From contig NC_081555.1 of NCBI RefSeq assembly GCF_963082655.1, forward strand, positions 20,560,643-20,624,642: DNA of 64,000 nucleotides, written 5' to 3'. The notes under the pieces were generated by a model. It did not search any database, was not told where the DNA came from, and saw nothing but the letters and a program-made list of their open reading frames with translations. Source of the stretch: Stomoxys calcitrans (lineage: Eukaryota > Arthropoda > Insecta > Diptera > Muscidae). Of this stretch, positions 42,801 through 53,396 are shown piece by piece. A program made the translations under genes and the position numbers. Numbering within the stretch: position 1 is the first letter of the stretch; each line of letters opens with the position of its first letter.

Positions 42801-45800
42801 TCCTAATTCTTACGTTTGGGCTCATTACCTTGCAAATGGCCAAATGGACAAAAGAAGCAATCGATATTTGGCTGATGTTTGTAATGAAAGATGATTCATA
42901 AATATTCATAACATTTCCAACGAACCGTCAGCCATAAAAATGTTCAAGTAAAGAGACTAACAAACGACGGACGGACCAGTGACGTTAAATGTACGTAAAT
43001 AAACAAAAACAAATTGCTTAAACATTTGCAAACGTTTTCTGTTTCTGGCTATAGGAATTGTGAGCACAAAGAGAATGAATTTTTTTTTTTTGCCGCAGAT
43101 AACAGGTTTTGCTAAACTTATGGTTGAATCTCTGGTTAATGTATACAAATATATGCGCCATGTCCATAGAAACTATGAAACAGGTACAAAAGCACATGAC
43201 TTTGTTGAACATTTTTCTTCGAAAACTTCGAAAACAGGAATTGAAGATTTGTGGCGCAGTTTTAAATATTTTCCGTTTTAGTTTACAACTTACAGATATT
43301 TCTCATATTTTGCAGTTCTATTCAAGTTTTAACTCAATCCTATGGGCCCTCCTATTTTATGCCAAGTCCGAACGGCGTACCCCTTGGCGACACCACTTGT
43401 TAGAAAAGTTTTACAACTTACACTCTTCTTAGAATAAATACAATTTCATCCTCTAGGCTTAGTTCAATAGACAAAAGGAAGTCAATATAAGACAAGGGCC
43501 AGCCAATCCCAACAATGCCAACATTTACCGCAGTACCTGTTCAAAAGCAATGATGTATTGGGAATGTGTTTATGTTTTAGAAAAAATTTCCAGCGGTGGT
43601 TTCCCCTCCTCATGCTGACAACATTTGTGAGGTACTATGCCATGTAAAACTTCTCTCCAAAGAGGTGTCGCTCTGGGGCGCGCCGTTCAGACTCGGTTAT
43701 AAAAAGGAGTCCCCTTATCATTGAGCATATAACTTGAAATCGTAGGTACATCATTCAGCATGTAGCTAATCGAAATAGTGATCGAGTGTATACTATGTCG
43801 ATCGTTCTGAGTATGCTTAGCGTCTTCAGTTCATGCGTCAATATCTCAAAACACGAGTAAGGCCGCTCGAGATTTTGTAATTTAAAAAGCTTGCTCTCCG
43901 TACCTTTATGCACATTTGCAATTCACATTCTTGTCGAATATGGTTGAAAAAAGAAATCCAATTCTTATCCGATTTGGCTGAAATTTTGTTATGACTTCCA
44001 ATAACTGTGCAATGTATGGCCCATAATCTCATATAGGTGCCACATAAACCAATCTGGGGTCTTGACTTCTTGAGCCACTAGAGGACGTTTTAAGCCTTGA
44101 GCTGCTGGAGACCAAATCCTTATTTAGTTTGGCTGAAATTGTCTATACAATGTACCACTATGGCTTTCAATAATCATGGCATGGTCTCCAGAGAACTTTG
44201 AGTACATAGTAGAGGGCATATACTAATCAACTTAACCGAAATTTAAGCCTATATAGAGTGTGCCACCTTTTTAGAAAAATTATGCTACTTTTTTCAACGA
44301 ATGCCACTTTTTGTGCCCCTTTGCGAAATATTTCAAAGGTAACGCTGCATATATATGTATCTCACATGGGAAGTGGCTTTCGGCTTGGTCTCTGATAGCG
44401 ACATGCCATACTGATCTCCTTCTTACTTCCCCTCAGCATTTTCCCCGTTTTCCCACGATCCGGATCCTTCCATAGGACCTTCGTCGTTATGACAACCTCA
44501 CTGTTCCACAGTGCTATATGCGTGCTCATTGCTCACGCTCGTTACTCGAAACACAGCTTAAGTGAACCTTGACAGGGAGAAATAGAGTTCACACCAGAGC
44601 TGCGGAGTTTTAAAACAGGATTCGGAGAATTTGCCCGCATTACTCATAATTTTCCTTCCACTAGGCGGAGTCCTCTGTAGTCGAGGTTTTGAAACAGGAT
44701 TCGTAGAATTTTCCCGCATAACTCATAGTTTCCCTTCCACTAGGTCGGCGCATTGGTACAAAAGGTGTGCTAAAGATTTAATTTCCTTCACATCCTTGCA
44801 TACCCTGCAAGGGCCTACATCGCACAGTTTTCAGTGCGATGTAACTTACTCCTGATCAACTCATTTCCGATAGCGTCGGATCCCCTTCCATCCTCGCTCT
44901 CCCTGAAAAGCTTTGATCTCCCATAACCCAGTCTTCAACGACAAAATAATTTTTACTTATGTCGTGGCTGTCATGGTGGATAGCAGCTTTTACAATAAAA
45001 TTGTCCCCAGAGCTTGCAGATAGGGACCACTGAAAAAGGCTACAAACGTCGTGTGGGCTGTATGGACTAAGAACTCAACAGCCACTCATGCCACAGTGTC
45101 TTGATTGGAGTATGGACATACTAAACCACCTTGTCTGTGAAGACGATTTCCCCTTCATCATTGAAGAAACCCCTCTGTTTTTATCCCCTTACTGTAACTA
45201 TTGGCTTGCCCAAAAAGTAATTGCGGATTTTTAAAAGAAAGTAAATGCATTTTTAATAGAACTTAGAATGAACTTTAATTATTTTTTTTTTTTTTTTTTT
45301 TTGGACTTTAATTGAAATGGCAGAGTACGACTCTATATGCCAGGTTGTACTTCCGAAGTTGGTGTCCCCACCAACTGTATATAAAAACACGTGTAATAAA
45401 ATTACAGAATTAAAAACAATGTACAGTTATAACTGTACTGAGTATAACGATGACTATGCACCGAATCCCGAAGCGTCCACTTCAGACGAATTCTAAATGC
45501 AAAGTGAACTTTAATTAAATATACTTTTTTACACTTTTTTTTCTAAAGCAAGCTAAAAGTAACAGCTGATAGCTAACAGAAGAAAGAATGCAATTACAGA
45601 GTCACAACCTGTGAAAAAAATTGTCAACGCCGACTATATGAAAAATCCGCATTTACTTTTTGGGCAACACTTTGAATATGGTCAGTGTCCGAATTCCAAG
45701 GAGCGTCATATTGCCTCTAGCTAAAATTTAATTCTTAAAAAAAAAAAGTATTTAAATAAAATTTTGGAAAAAAAAATATAATTGAAACATTTTTGAAGCT

Positions 45801-48800
45801 ACCCTGTCGAAATATTTCTACTAGTAAAACAAGTCTCTAGAAACCCCACATCAGTAAATAATAAAGAAATTATTTGTCACTCTTATTTGGGAAAAATATA
45901 AATTTGATTAATATGAAGATGTTAATTGGGTTGTTTTTTGGTCACATACATGCCAGGTAATCAAGGCTGAAAAATTAACAAGTACGTTCTTGGATATACA
46001 CATCGAATTTTCCATATGGAATGTTTGTTGCAAGTTCATAAATTTAATAGGAGGAACATAAAAAACTAGCAATCCAAAGGGACCCAGTTGTTGTTGATGT
46101 CTCGAACCCAACCCCCTTTGGGAGCTACAAAATCTTTACAAGTTCAATTTTTTGGCAAAAGATGTTACCAGAGAGCGAATAACAAAAATTCAGGGACTTC
46201 AAAACGGCGTTAATTGCAGATCAAGGAATTCTGTTTCCGCTACTAAAATCATCCAAAGAGTCAAATGATGGTTTAATCGTACAGATTGCCAACCCCACTC
46301 TTGACGGTAGGCAAAACAATTGGGGTAATACTGCCCCTAAGCTATGTCGGAAATTTCGACGGTCCTTGTGCACTGCCCTTGTGTCATCTAACCAATCCAA
46401 GCCTTACAATAGGTCAGTCATGTAACACACTTTTTGAGAATAGTCGAGTAAGAGCCAGACCTACGAGAATGATGCTGTAGGACCTGCTATAGCTAACCAC
46501 TGATTAGGCAAGGAATAACTTTGAGCAACACACAGGCTGAAACTTTAAGCTCTAATCCGTGTGTGGTTCGTCGTTATGACGAGAGAAACAAAATGTAAAA
46601 AACTGCAATTCAATGCAGAAATGGTCATTTCTATAATAAATTTGTCCATTGGCAACTCTACTGAAGTTGGGTTGCAATCCATAATCGACCTACAGCAGTA
46701 TGCAATGTGTAGTGAGAGAGATTGTGTAGCACTTATATACATCCATATGTATATTGTTAAACGGCCAATGGGTTTATAAAGGCGATTTTATGGTACATAT
46801 TACGGCCAAACGGTTGTATGGATTTTAATGAAATTGGCATCAATCGAAAGATATTTTTCCAGAGAAGCGACGAATATGTATGAAAATTAATTTTCCTCAA
46901 AGAAGAATTAATTTTCAATAAAAGAAGAAGAAGCATAAACACAGCAAATTTTTGTTGCTTTTATTTTTTAAAACATTCGTTATGAGTGTGCATGCTAAGC
47001 CATAGGTGGGAGTGTTAGTGGTGAGAGAAAGAGAAATAAATGGTGCGCAAGAGAAATAAATGGTGGTGTTGTGGGGGTGTGGTGTGCGTGGCCCTTATTG
47101 ACATGTTGGTCAGCCAATTTCTAAAGACTCGCATTGTCTGGGATTTATAATTTTGTTGGTGGCAGTATTAGTGGTGAGAGTAAGAGAAACAAATGGTGCG
47201 CGAGAAAAAGAGTATCAATATATAGGTGAGGGTGTGATGTGTGTGGCCCTACTTGACATGTTGGTCAGCCAATTCCTAAAGACTGGGATTTGCCTGCTCT
47301 TTATAATTTTGATTTGTTTGTATGTATATCTATTGGGAGCCTACATACAAATTTGTATATACAGTACTTATTGTATTTGAACATAGAAACGCAAATTTAA
47401 AAAGCCGGTTGTGAATGATTCTGCTCAGTCAAAATAACAAATTGTGTGGCTATACTATGCACTCAATGAACGACATTGTTCATTGAGAAGAAGTAGGGGA
47501 GAGGATGTATTTTTTTCATATTATTATTATTTCCTCTTGCCTTTGTTGTTGTAGCAGTGAATTGTACCCTGTGTACATTTGAGGCTATTTTAGAGAAAAT
47601 TTGTTGGCTTTACTTGATATTGATAGACAAGCCGTGAAGGACATAAATAAAATGCAAAAAAAGTTTCCAGTGCAAGTCTGTTTGTTTGTCATGAAGTGGT
47701 AACACCATTTGCCAACCTATCAACATTATAAGAGGAACAAAGTCCAAATATTTGTAAAATTTATAACTAACAAGTAAATACGTGCTAAGATCAGCCGGGC
47801 AGAATCTTGGGCACACACCACCATGGATTCTGTTAAAAATTTATACAAAATAAATTAGGTTGTAGGGCATGATCTTATTCTACATACCAAACTTCCGTCA
47901 AACCAGCAAAAATTACAGCTTCTGGGAACCGGAGCAAGGATGATCGATAGACCGGTTTACATGGGAGGTTATAGACCGATTTTGGCCGTACTTGGCACAG
48001 TTGTTGGAAGTCAACAAAATTTCAGCCAAAATTGCGGCTTTTAAATGCTCGGTTTATATGGGAGCTATATCAGGTTATAAACCAATTTGAATCGAACTTG
48101 GCACAGTTGTTGAAAGTCATAACAAAACACTACGTGCAAAATGTCAGCTAAATCGGGCAAATATTACTGCTTGTAAGTGCTCAAGAAGTCAAATCGGGCG
48201 ATCGGTTTATATGGGAGTTATATCGATTTTAACCGCACTTGGCGCAATTGTTGAAAGTCATAAAAGAACACTTAGTGCAAAATTTCAGCCAAATCGGACA
48301 AAATTGGCGGCTTACAGGGGCTCAAGAAATCAAATCGTAAGGTCGGTTTATATGGGAGCTATATCAGGTTATAGTATGATTTGCACCGTATTAAGCACAG
48401 ATGTTGAAAGTTATAACAGAACACTACATGCAAAATTTCAGTCAAATCGGACAAAAAATGTGGCTTCCAGGGATTCAAGAAATCAAATCGTAAGATCGGT
48501 TTATATGGGAGCTATATCAGGTTATAGACCGATTTGGATAGTACTCGGCACAGTTATTGGAAGTCATAAAAGAACACCAAGTGCAAAATTTCAGCCAAAT
48601 CGAATAAAAATTGCGGCTTCCAGGGGCTCAAGAAGTCAAATCTGGATATCGGTTAATATGCGAGCAATATCAGGTTGTAGACCGGTTTTGACCGTACTAA
48701 ACACAGTTGTTGAAAGTCATATCAGAACACTATATGCAAAATTTCAGCCAGATCGAACAAAAAATGTGGCTTTCAGGGGCTCAAGAAGTCAAATCGGGAG

Positions 48801-50826
48801 ATCAGTTTATATGGGAGCTATATCTAAATCCGAACCGATAGGGTCCATTTGCTATCCACAATGATCTGCATCGATATTAAGTATCTGTGCAAAATTTCAA
48901 GCGGCTAGCTTTACTCCTTCGAAAGTTAGCGTGCTTTCGACAGACAGACGGACGGACATGGCTAGATCGGCATAAAATGTCATGACGATCAAGAATTGTA
49001 TACTTTATGGGGTCTTAACGAATTTTTTGGAGGTGTTACAAACGGAATGACTAGATTAGTATACCCCCAACCGATGAAATTTGGCATAGTGAGTTCTGGT
49101 AGACCCCTACTCATTTGTGTGAAGTGTGGTTCAGATCGGGCTATATTTGGATATAGCTGCCCTATAGACCGACCGCCCGATATAGGGTATTGAGGCCATA
49201 AAAGATCCGCTTCTTACCCGAATTCGATAAAATTTGGCGCAGTGTGTTCTGATAGACCCCTACCCATTCCTGTCGAATGTGCTATAGATCGGACTATATT
49301 TGAATATAGCTACCATATACACCGATCTCTCGATATTGTGTAATGAGCCTATACAAGGAGCATTTTTCATCCTATTTCAATGAAATTTGGCACAGTGACT
49401 TCCGGTACCCCTCTAAACCTTTTTGTTGAATATCGTCCAGATCGGACTATATTTGGATATGTCTGCCATATAGAACGATCTCCCCAAATAGAGTATTGAG
49501 CCCATAAAAGGAGCATTTATAATCCGATTTTGATGAAATTTGAAAAAGTGAGTTTTGATAGACCTCCACACCTGTTTGTTGAATATCGCCCATCTCAAAC
49601 CATTCACAATAGAGGTATTTCTGCAAGTGGCCACACTTATTTGTAAACAATATATCATGGCAATCCTGACAACAGATGTTATTGGTAATTTATTCAGAAC
49701 TTCATTGCCCTGGATAGATATCATTTTCATACAAATTTTGTTGCTATGCACTATATAGTACTAAAATAAAACGCAGCTATTGTACAAAACCTTTAAGCCA
49801 AACCTAGAAGTTTAAATTACAAATATAAGTAAATTATTGTTCTGTTTACAGTTGAAAAGAGGGCGCAGCGGAGCGAGCCTGGGTGGGCTAGTTATGTTTA
49901 AAAGATTTGTAATGGTCTGGAGAGTACTAAACTATGTCAGGGAATAACTTAACTGACACACATGCCATTTGTTGATTGTCTGTTTACAGATTTTTTGAAA
50001 GTTTCATATACTAGGGGAAACATTTTCACTAAATTAAAATTTTTTTGTTATTTATTCTAATTCGTTGTGTTTTCCTTTCACAGGTTCTGGTATATTAGCA
50101 GGCGCTATTGGAGGAGCAGTTTTGGGTCATGCCCTAACACCCACACACACAAAGGTTATTGAGCAAGCTCCTGCTGCTGGTAATGCTGCTGGTGGGGGTG
50201 ACCGTGTCATCATCATCAATAATTCCGGACAACCCATCAACGCAACCGATGCCAATGGAGCCACTATCATTAACACAGGGGGGGCCACACCAGCTCCCGG
50301 TGCTCCAGCTGCACCAGCCACAAGCAGTGATAATCCAGCAGGTGCTATGGCTCCAGTGGCCCCTATGGCTCCTTTAGCCCCCATGGTGCCTATGGCAGCT
50401 GATATGAATGCTACCACTCCCATGCCAGGAACAATGCCGGAACAACAACAACCCCCAGCACCAGGTGGCATTATTTGTGTGCCCGTGCGCGTCAATGCCA
50501 CCGATCCAGCTGATGCCACAAAAATGGTAGAAGTCGAACAGATAGCCTGCTATCCAGCACCGCCACCAGCAGCAGCACCAGAAGCCATGGATGCTAATAA
50601 TCCTGCAGCACCACCAGCCATGCCCAATGCTGGCTCTTCAGCACCTTTGGCCCCCATGCAAACTCCACCAGAGGGCTCACAACAATTGCAACAATCTCAA
50701 CAATCAACTTTGGTGGGTGATCAAAGTGTTAAACCCGCAGGATCCGCAGGCAATCAGCAACAACATCATGAAGGCCTTTTGGGCTTAATGATGTGCTTTT
50801 TGGTCAGCTATTTTGTAGCCTATTAG
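39895..50826 (+). CDS. Secreted Gly/Pro-rich protein with Ala/Gly hydrophobic block and probable GPI anchor; two exons
   Basis: CDS is join(39895-40657, 50084-50826), 501 aa, phase-1 intron through Gly255. Residues 1-25 form a signal peptide (MAPRICVTILVIAALCAIFS core, likely cleavage after SEG). Residues 26-255 are basic then Gly/Pro/Gln/Asn/Tyr-rich, with recurring VPAGA, PPGA and GGYP motifs. Residues 256-274 (SGILAGAIGGAVLGHALTP) are a short Ala/Gly-rich hydrophobic block. Beyond it are N-glycosylation sequons at about N300, N307, N363 and N392, two extracellular cysteines (C386, C410) flanking VPVRVNATDPAD, and Pro/Ala/Met- and Gln-rich linkers. The last 17 residues (GLLGLMMCFLVSYFVAY) form a hydrophobic tail after a small-residue stretch (PAGSAGN), typical of a GPI-attachment signal. 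I do not recognise the gene. The predicted role is an extracellular surface protein, inferred from topology only. Donor G|GTAAGT and acceptor TTTCACAG|GT are canonical. Confidence 0.85.
40972..41070 (+). repeat. Dispersed repeat fragment (GTTGTTGTT-headed)
   Basis: TTGTTGTTGTTGTACACCGA then GGCGGCAGCCCTTGCCGATG, GGGTCAATCCGGTACGTGCA and ACCGGCTGCCATGGG. I recall near-identical sequence as a common dispersed repeat in muscoid flies; single copy here. A possible second head lies at about 47539 (TTGTTGTTGTAGCAGTGAAT). Confidence 0.45.
41200..41545 (+). pseudogene. Jockey/CR1-type LINE reverse-transcriptase fragment
   Basis: Continuous frame with NLDLSVVEFLPKVLNLSLSI and CKMGKQIPLLKQGKESSKIE then LFSLLSLVAKIVEALLL. 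This aligns with the finger region of LINE reverse transcriptases (LLKPGK...YRPISLL...AK). The catalytic part is absent. Clade is uncertain. Confidence 0.65.
41683..42135 (-). pseudogene. LOA-like LINE reverse-transcriptase fragment
   Basis: Minus-strand frame with HTYSKGKSPETALHHLVGYI and YSMVAFLDIEGAFNCVKP; the Asp in FLDIEGAF is the first catalytic position of the reverse transcriptase. It continues through LGINSTVRNFLKSVY, after which an internal deletion joins it to a segment with NVTF-like and YRKDSG sequence. It resembles the family at 3.9-5.9 and 25.4 kb. Confidence 0.75.
43345..43430 (-). repeat. SINE fragment
   Basis: ATGCCAAGTCCGAACGGCGT and GCGACACCACTTG...AAGTTTTACA are the inverse of the SINE body (AACTTCTCTCCAAAGAGGTG, GCACGCCGTTCGGACTCGG). 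Confidence 0.6.
43580..43748 (+). repeat. SINE body fragment
   Basis: CAGCGGTGGTTTCCCCTCCT, TGTGAGGTACTATGCCATGT, CTCTCCAAAGAGGTGTCGCT and TATAAAAAGGAG match the SINE at 26360-26643 on the opposite strand. The tRNA-like head is missing. Confidence 0.75.
43925..44220 (-). repeat. Class A array fragment
   Basis: AATTCTTATCCGATTTGGCT, GTTATGACTTCCAATAACTG and GGGGTCTTGACTTCTTGAGC, about one and a half diverged monomers. Confidence 0.65.
44380..45190. other. Unassigned repeat-like DNA with an 82-bp duplication
   Basis: GTTTTAAAACAGGATTCGGA through CTTCCACTAGG (44608-44665) recurs with changes at 44690-44744. The GC-richer texture resembles LINE debris, but no protein motif could be fixed on either strand. 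Confidence 0.4.
45201..45670 (-). mobile_element. Mariner-derived MITE split by a retroposed insertion
   Basis: Left end TTGGCTTGCCCAAAAAGTAA at 45201 after TA; right end TTACTTTTTGGGCAAC at about 45669. Interior order is inverted relative to the 5260-5496 copy. A 223-bp insert (45282-45504) flanked by the 13-bp repeat TGAACTTTAATTA splits it. Without the insert and one repeat the MITE is about 235 bp, the family's usual length. Confidence 0.85.
45282..45504 (-). mobile_element. Poly(A) retroposon inside a MITE
   Basis: Read on the minus strand it starts GCATTTAGAATTCGTCTGAA, contains the short frame NSSEVDASGFGA followed by TAG, then about 150 nt of 3'-UTR-like sequence and a poly(A) of about 22 nt. 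Flanks are perfect 13-bp target duplications (45269-45281, 45505-45517). This structure fits a severely 5'-truncated LINE or a processed transcript. The parent is not identified. Confidence 0.8.
47013..47310 (+). repeat. Tandem duplication of about 153 bp, unrelated to the array families
   Basis: TTAGTGGTGAGAG begins at 47015 and 47168, and ACATGTTGGTCAGCCAATT at 47101 and 47255. Sequence is purine/GT-rich and shares no motif with the class A-C monomers. Confidence 0.75.
47769..49069 (+). mobile_element. Class A element, nearly complete
   Basis: Left module AACAAGTAAATACGTGCTAA with a mutated palindrome (ATCAGCCGGGCAGAA), then CACACACCACCATGGATTCT. Seven monomers with GGTTTATATGGGAGCTATAT and AAAATTTCAGCCAAATCGG follow. 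The right module is present (AGCGTGCTTTCGACAGACAG, ACGGACGGACATGGCTAGAT, AACGGAATGACTAGATTAGT) up to TATACCCCCAACC, where it is cut by a class B fragment. The 217-codon frame at 48211-48864 is a repeat by-product. Confidence 0.82.
49070..49600 (-). repeat. Class B 153-bp array fragment, inverted
   Basis: Three to four monomers with ATTTGGATATAGCTGCC, ATAGACCGA and GAAATTTGGCACAGTGA at about 150-bp spacing. It adjoins the class A element in opposite orientation, with no module between. Confidence 0.75.
49855..49891 (+). mobile_element. Helitron-like 3' terminus
   Basis: GAGGGCGCAGCGGAGCGAGC then CTGGGTGGGCTAG, GC-rich and ending in CTAG (49888-49891) followed by T. It resembles the tail at 9821-9854. 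The rest of this element is not recognised upstream. Confidence 0.45.
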
Positions 50827-50841
50827 AAGGGGAAGTTAGAA

Positions 50842-51140
50842 AATAAAAAACATTTTTTTCCTCACACAAACCTACTTCCTTAATCGAATCGAATCAGTCT
50901 TATAAAGATGATGACGGATGATATTTCAAGAATCTCGAACAAAAATGTAGTCAAATATGCAAAAAAGCAAAACGAACAACAAAAAAAAGGAATTAATTAA
51001 AATTTAATAACAATTTGTAAGTAACTGCACTCTATTTTATTACTCCAACAATAATAAATAATGAAAATTCATAGCAGACACTAGAGATGTCTTATCGCAA
51101 ACATACTACATGGTAATCTTGAATATTTAATAGAAATAAA
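50842..51140 (+). promoter_or_regulatory. 3' UTR with candidate polyadenylation signals
   Basis: AATAAA occurs at 50842-50847 (only about 15 nt after the stop), 51053-51058 and 51135-51140. The later two are the more plausible signals for the secreted-protein gene. Confidence 0.5.
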
Positions 51141-51925
51141 TAAAAAAAGTAACCTTAATGCAAAGAAAATTATACATACCTCAATGAGAAGTTTTAATTG
51201 TTATCGATTTGTTTAAATTAATGTATTATTTATAAACTAAAAAACAAAAACAAAAAACCACAACTTCAACTAATAAATGGCCCCTCCTTAGAGGTAGCTA
51301 TAGTTACAAAACCAAACCACCATTGCATTCCTTTAACCTTTTAACGTTTAACCTACTTTTAACAGTTTTTTTTTTTCGTTTCCAACTTTTGTTTATTTAA
51401 AGCCACGAAGCAATTCCATTCCAACCCCCCTTAAACACCTACCTATACCACTGAGTTGTGATGACCTTTGTTTTGACCCCAAAAATTTATTGTCCTTATT
51501 GTCATACTAAAAATATTTTCTCATTGGAAAAGAAAGCTAAAGAAAAGACAAGTACTAGAAACCAAACAAAACATACATATACGCCCATAACACTTGGCCT
51601 TAAACGTGAAACTGTAATTAGGGAATTTTTTTCAAAACTATTTCCGTCTAAGTTGTATTTTACAAGATATATTTTTTACCATCATCTACAGATAAGTTCT
51701 ATTGGCAGCTTAATTTTAAATCTATAAATGTATTTTTTTTTTTTGTTATTTTTTATCTTCACATAATTGTTGAATTTTTCGCAAAACTCATTTTTTTCTC
51801 ACAATAAATTTTAAAAATTCAAAATCTCTCACTGAAAATGTACAACGAAATTTTTATTTATACAAAAAAAGGCATACCAAGGGTAAGAGCAACAGTGGGG
51901 GAATTAAATAGAAATTTAAAAAAAA
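51141..51925. other. Unique AT-rich DNA downstream of the secreted-protein gene
   Basis: No repeat phrases and no supported gene. An 89-codon frame at 51458-51727 has no domain and is not called. Confidence 0.4.
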
Positions 51926-51926
51926 A

Positions 51927-53264
51927 ACGAGTTCGGCCGGGCCGAATCTTATAAACCCTCCACCATGGATCGCGTTTGCCTAGTTCTTTTCCCGGTACCT
52001 CTTTTCAGGCAAACAAAGGATGAAAGAAAAGAATTGCTATGCTATTGGAGCTATATCAAGTTAAAGTCCGATTCGGATCATTAGTAAATTGAATGTTAGA
52101 GACCATATTAGAAGTCAATGTGTAAAATTTCAGCCAAATCGACACGTATATTGAAGGTCATGTAAGAAGCCGTTGTACAAAATTTCAGCCGAATCGTAAA
52201 GTGATCGCGCCCTCTGGAGGCTGAAGAAATCAAGATCCCAGATCGGTTTATAGGGCAGCTATATCAGGCTATGTATCGACTTGAACCATAATGATCGCAG
52301 TTATTGGAAGACATAACAAACAACTTCAGGCAAAATTTCAGCCAAATCGGATAAGAATTGCGCCCTCTAGAGGCTTTTAAGGTCAAGATCCCAGATCGGT
52401 TTATATGGCATCTATATCAGGTTATGTATCGACTTGAACCATAATTATCGCAGTTATTGGAAGTTATAACAAAATACTTCATGCTAAATTTCATCCTATT
52501 CGGATAAGAACTACGCCCTCCAGTGGTTCAAGAAGTCAAGATCTAAGATCGGTCTATATGGCAGCTATATCAGGCTATATACTGATTTAAGCCATATTTT
52601 TCACAGTTGTTGGTAGTCATAACGAAACACGTCTTGCAAAATTTCAGCCAAATCGGATAAGAAGTGCGCCCTCTAGTGGCTGAAGAAGTCAAGACCCCAG
52701 ATCAGTTTATAGGGCAGCTCTATCAAGTGATGTACCGATTTCAGCCATACTTAGAACAGTTGTTGGAAGTCATAACGAAACACGTCATGCAAAATTTCTG
52801 CCAAATCGGATAAGAATTGCGCCCTCCAGTGGTTCAAGAAATCAAGACCCATGATCGGTATGTTTGGCGGCTATATCAAGTTACGGACCGATTTCAACCA
52901 TACTTAGCACAGTTGTTGGAAGTCATAACACAACACTTCGTGCAAAATTTCAGCCAAATCGGATGAGAATTGGCTCAAGAAGTCAAGACCCATGGTTGGT
53001 TTAAATGGCAGCTATATCAAGTTATGGACCGATTTGGCCCATTTATATAATCCCTACTGACTTACACTAATAAGAAGTATTTGTGCAATATTTCAAGCGG
53101 CTAGCGTTATTCCTTCGAAAGTTAACGTGCTTTCGACGGACGGACATGGCCAGATCGACTTAAAATGTCATGACGATCAAGAATATATATATATTTAATG
53201 GGGTCTTAGATGCATATTTCGAGGTGTTACAAACGGAATGATGAAATTAGTGTACCCCCATCCT
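51927..53264 (+). mobile_element. Complete class A element
   Basis: Palindrome TTCGGCCGGGCCGAA at 51932-51946, then TATAAACCCTCCACCATGGA. Six monomers with GCGCCCTCTAGAGGCTTTTA or GCGCCCTCCAGTGGTTCAAG follow. The right module is AAGTTAACGTGCTTTCGACG, GACGGACATGGCCAGATCGA, ATATATATATTTAATGGGG and AATGATGAAATTAGTGTACC. The final hairpin is truncated at CATCCTGTATTT. Confidence 0.82.
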
Positions 53265-53312
53265 GTATTTGACAGAAAATTAAAAAAAAAATTATAACAG
53301 AATAACCACCAC

Positions 53313-53395
53313 TAAAAAATTTTCTGATGTTCTCGTAGGGGTTCGAACACAAGCGTTCAGCGTCGGTGCCGCCACGGTTGCCTCCACTGTGCCAT
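53313..53395 (-). repeat. SINE head fragment
   Basis: The inverse strand reads GGAGGCAACCGTGGCGG, CACCGACGCTGAACGCTTGT and GTTCGAACCCCTACGAGAAC, a decayed A/B-box head, ending in CATCAGAAAATTTTTTAG. Confidence 0.65.
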
Positions 53396-53396
53396 C

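Larger units (their letters stand above)
40658..50083 (+). other. Intron of the secreted-protein gene, 9.4 kb
   Basis: Begins GTAAGT (40658-40663) and ends in a pyrimidine tract with CAG (TTCCTTTCACAG, 50072-50083). If unspliced, the frame reads one Lys codon and then TAG, giving a 256-aa protein without hydrophobic block or anchor. The intron holds LINE fragments on both strands, SINE pieces, a MITE with a nested retroposon, array elements and a Helitron-like tail. The stretch 42200-43340 is unique AT-rich DNA with nothing recognised, and 45800-46980 also shows nothing firm. Confidence 0.85.

Noticed and set aside
47013..47310. 153-bp duplication as a fourth array class
   Set aside because: The period matches but no motif is shared with classes A-C and one internal spacing is 154; treated as coincidence.
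48211..48864. 217-codon plus-strand frame
   Set aside because: Also a by-product of a class A 153-bp array between terminal modules; no domain.
50127..50519. 130-codon minus-strand frame in exon 2 of the secreted-protein gene
   Set aside because: Antisense shadow of a Gly/Ala/Pro-rich coding region.
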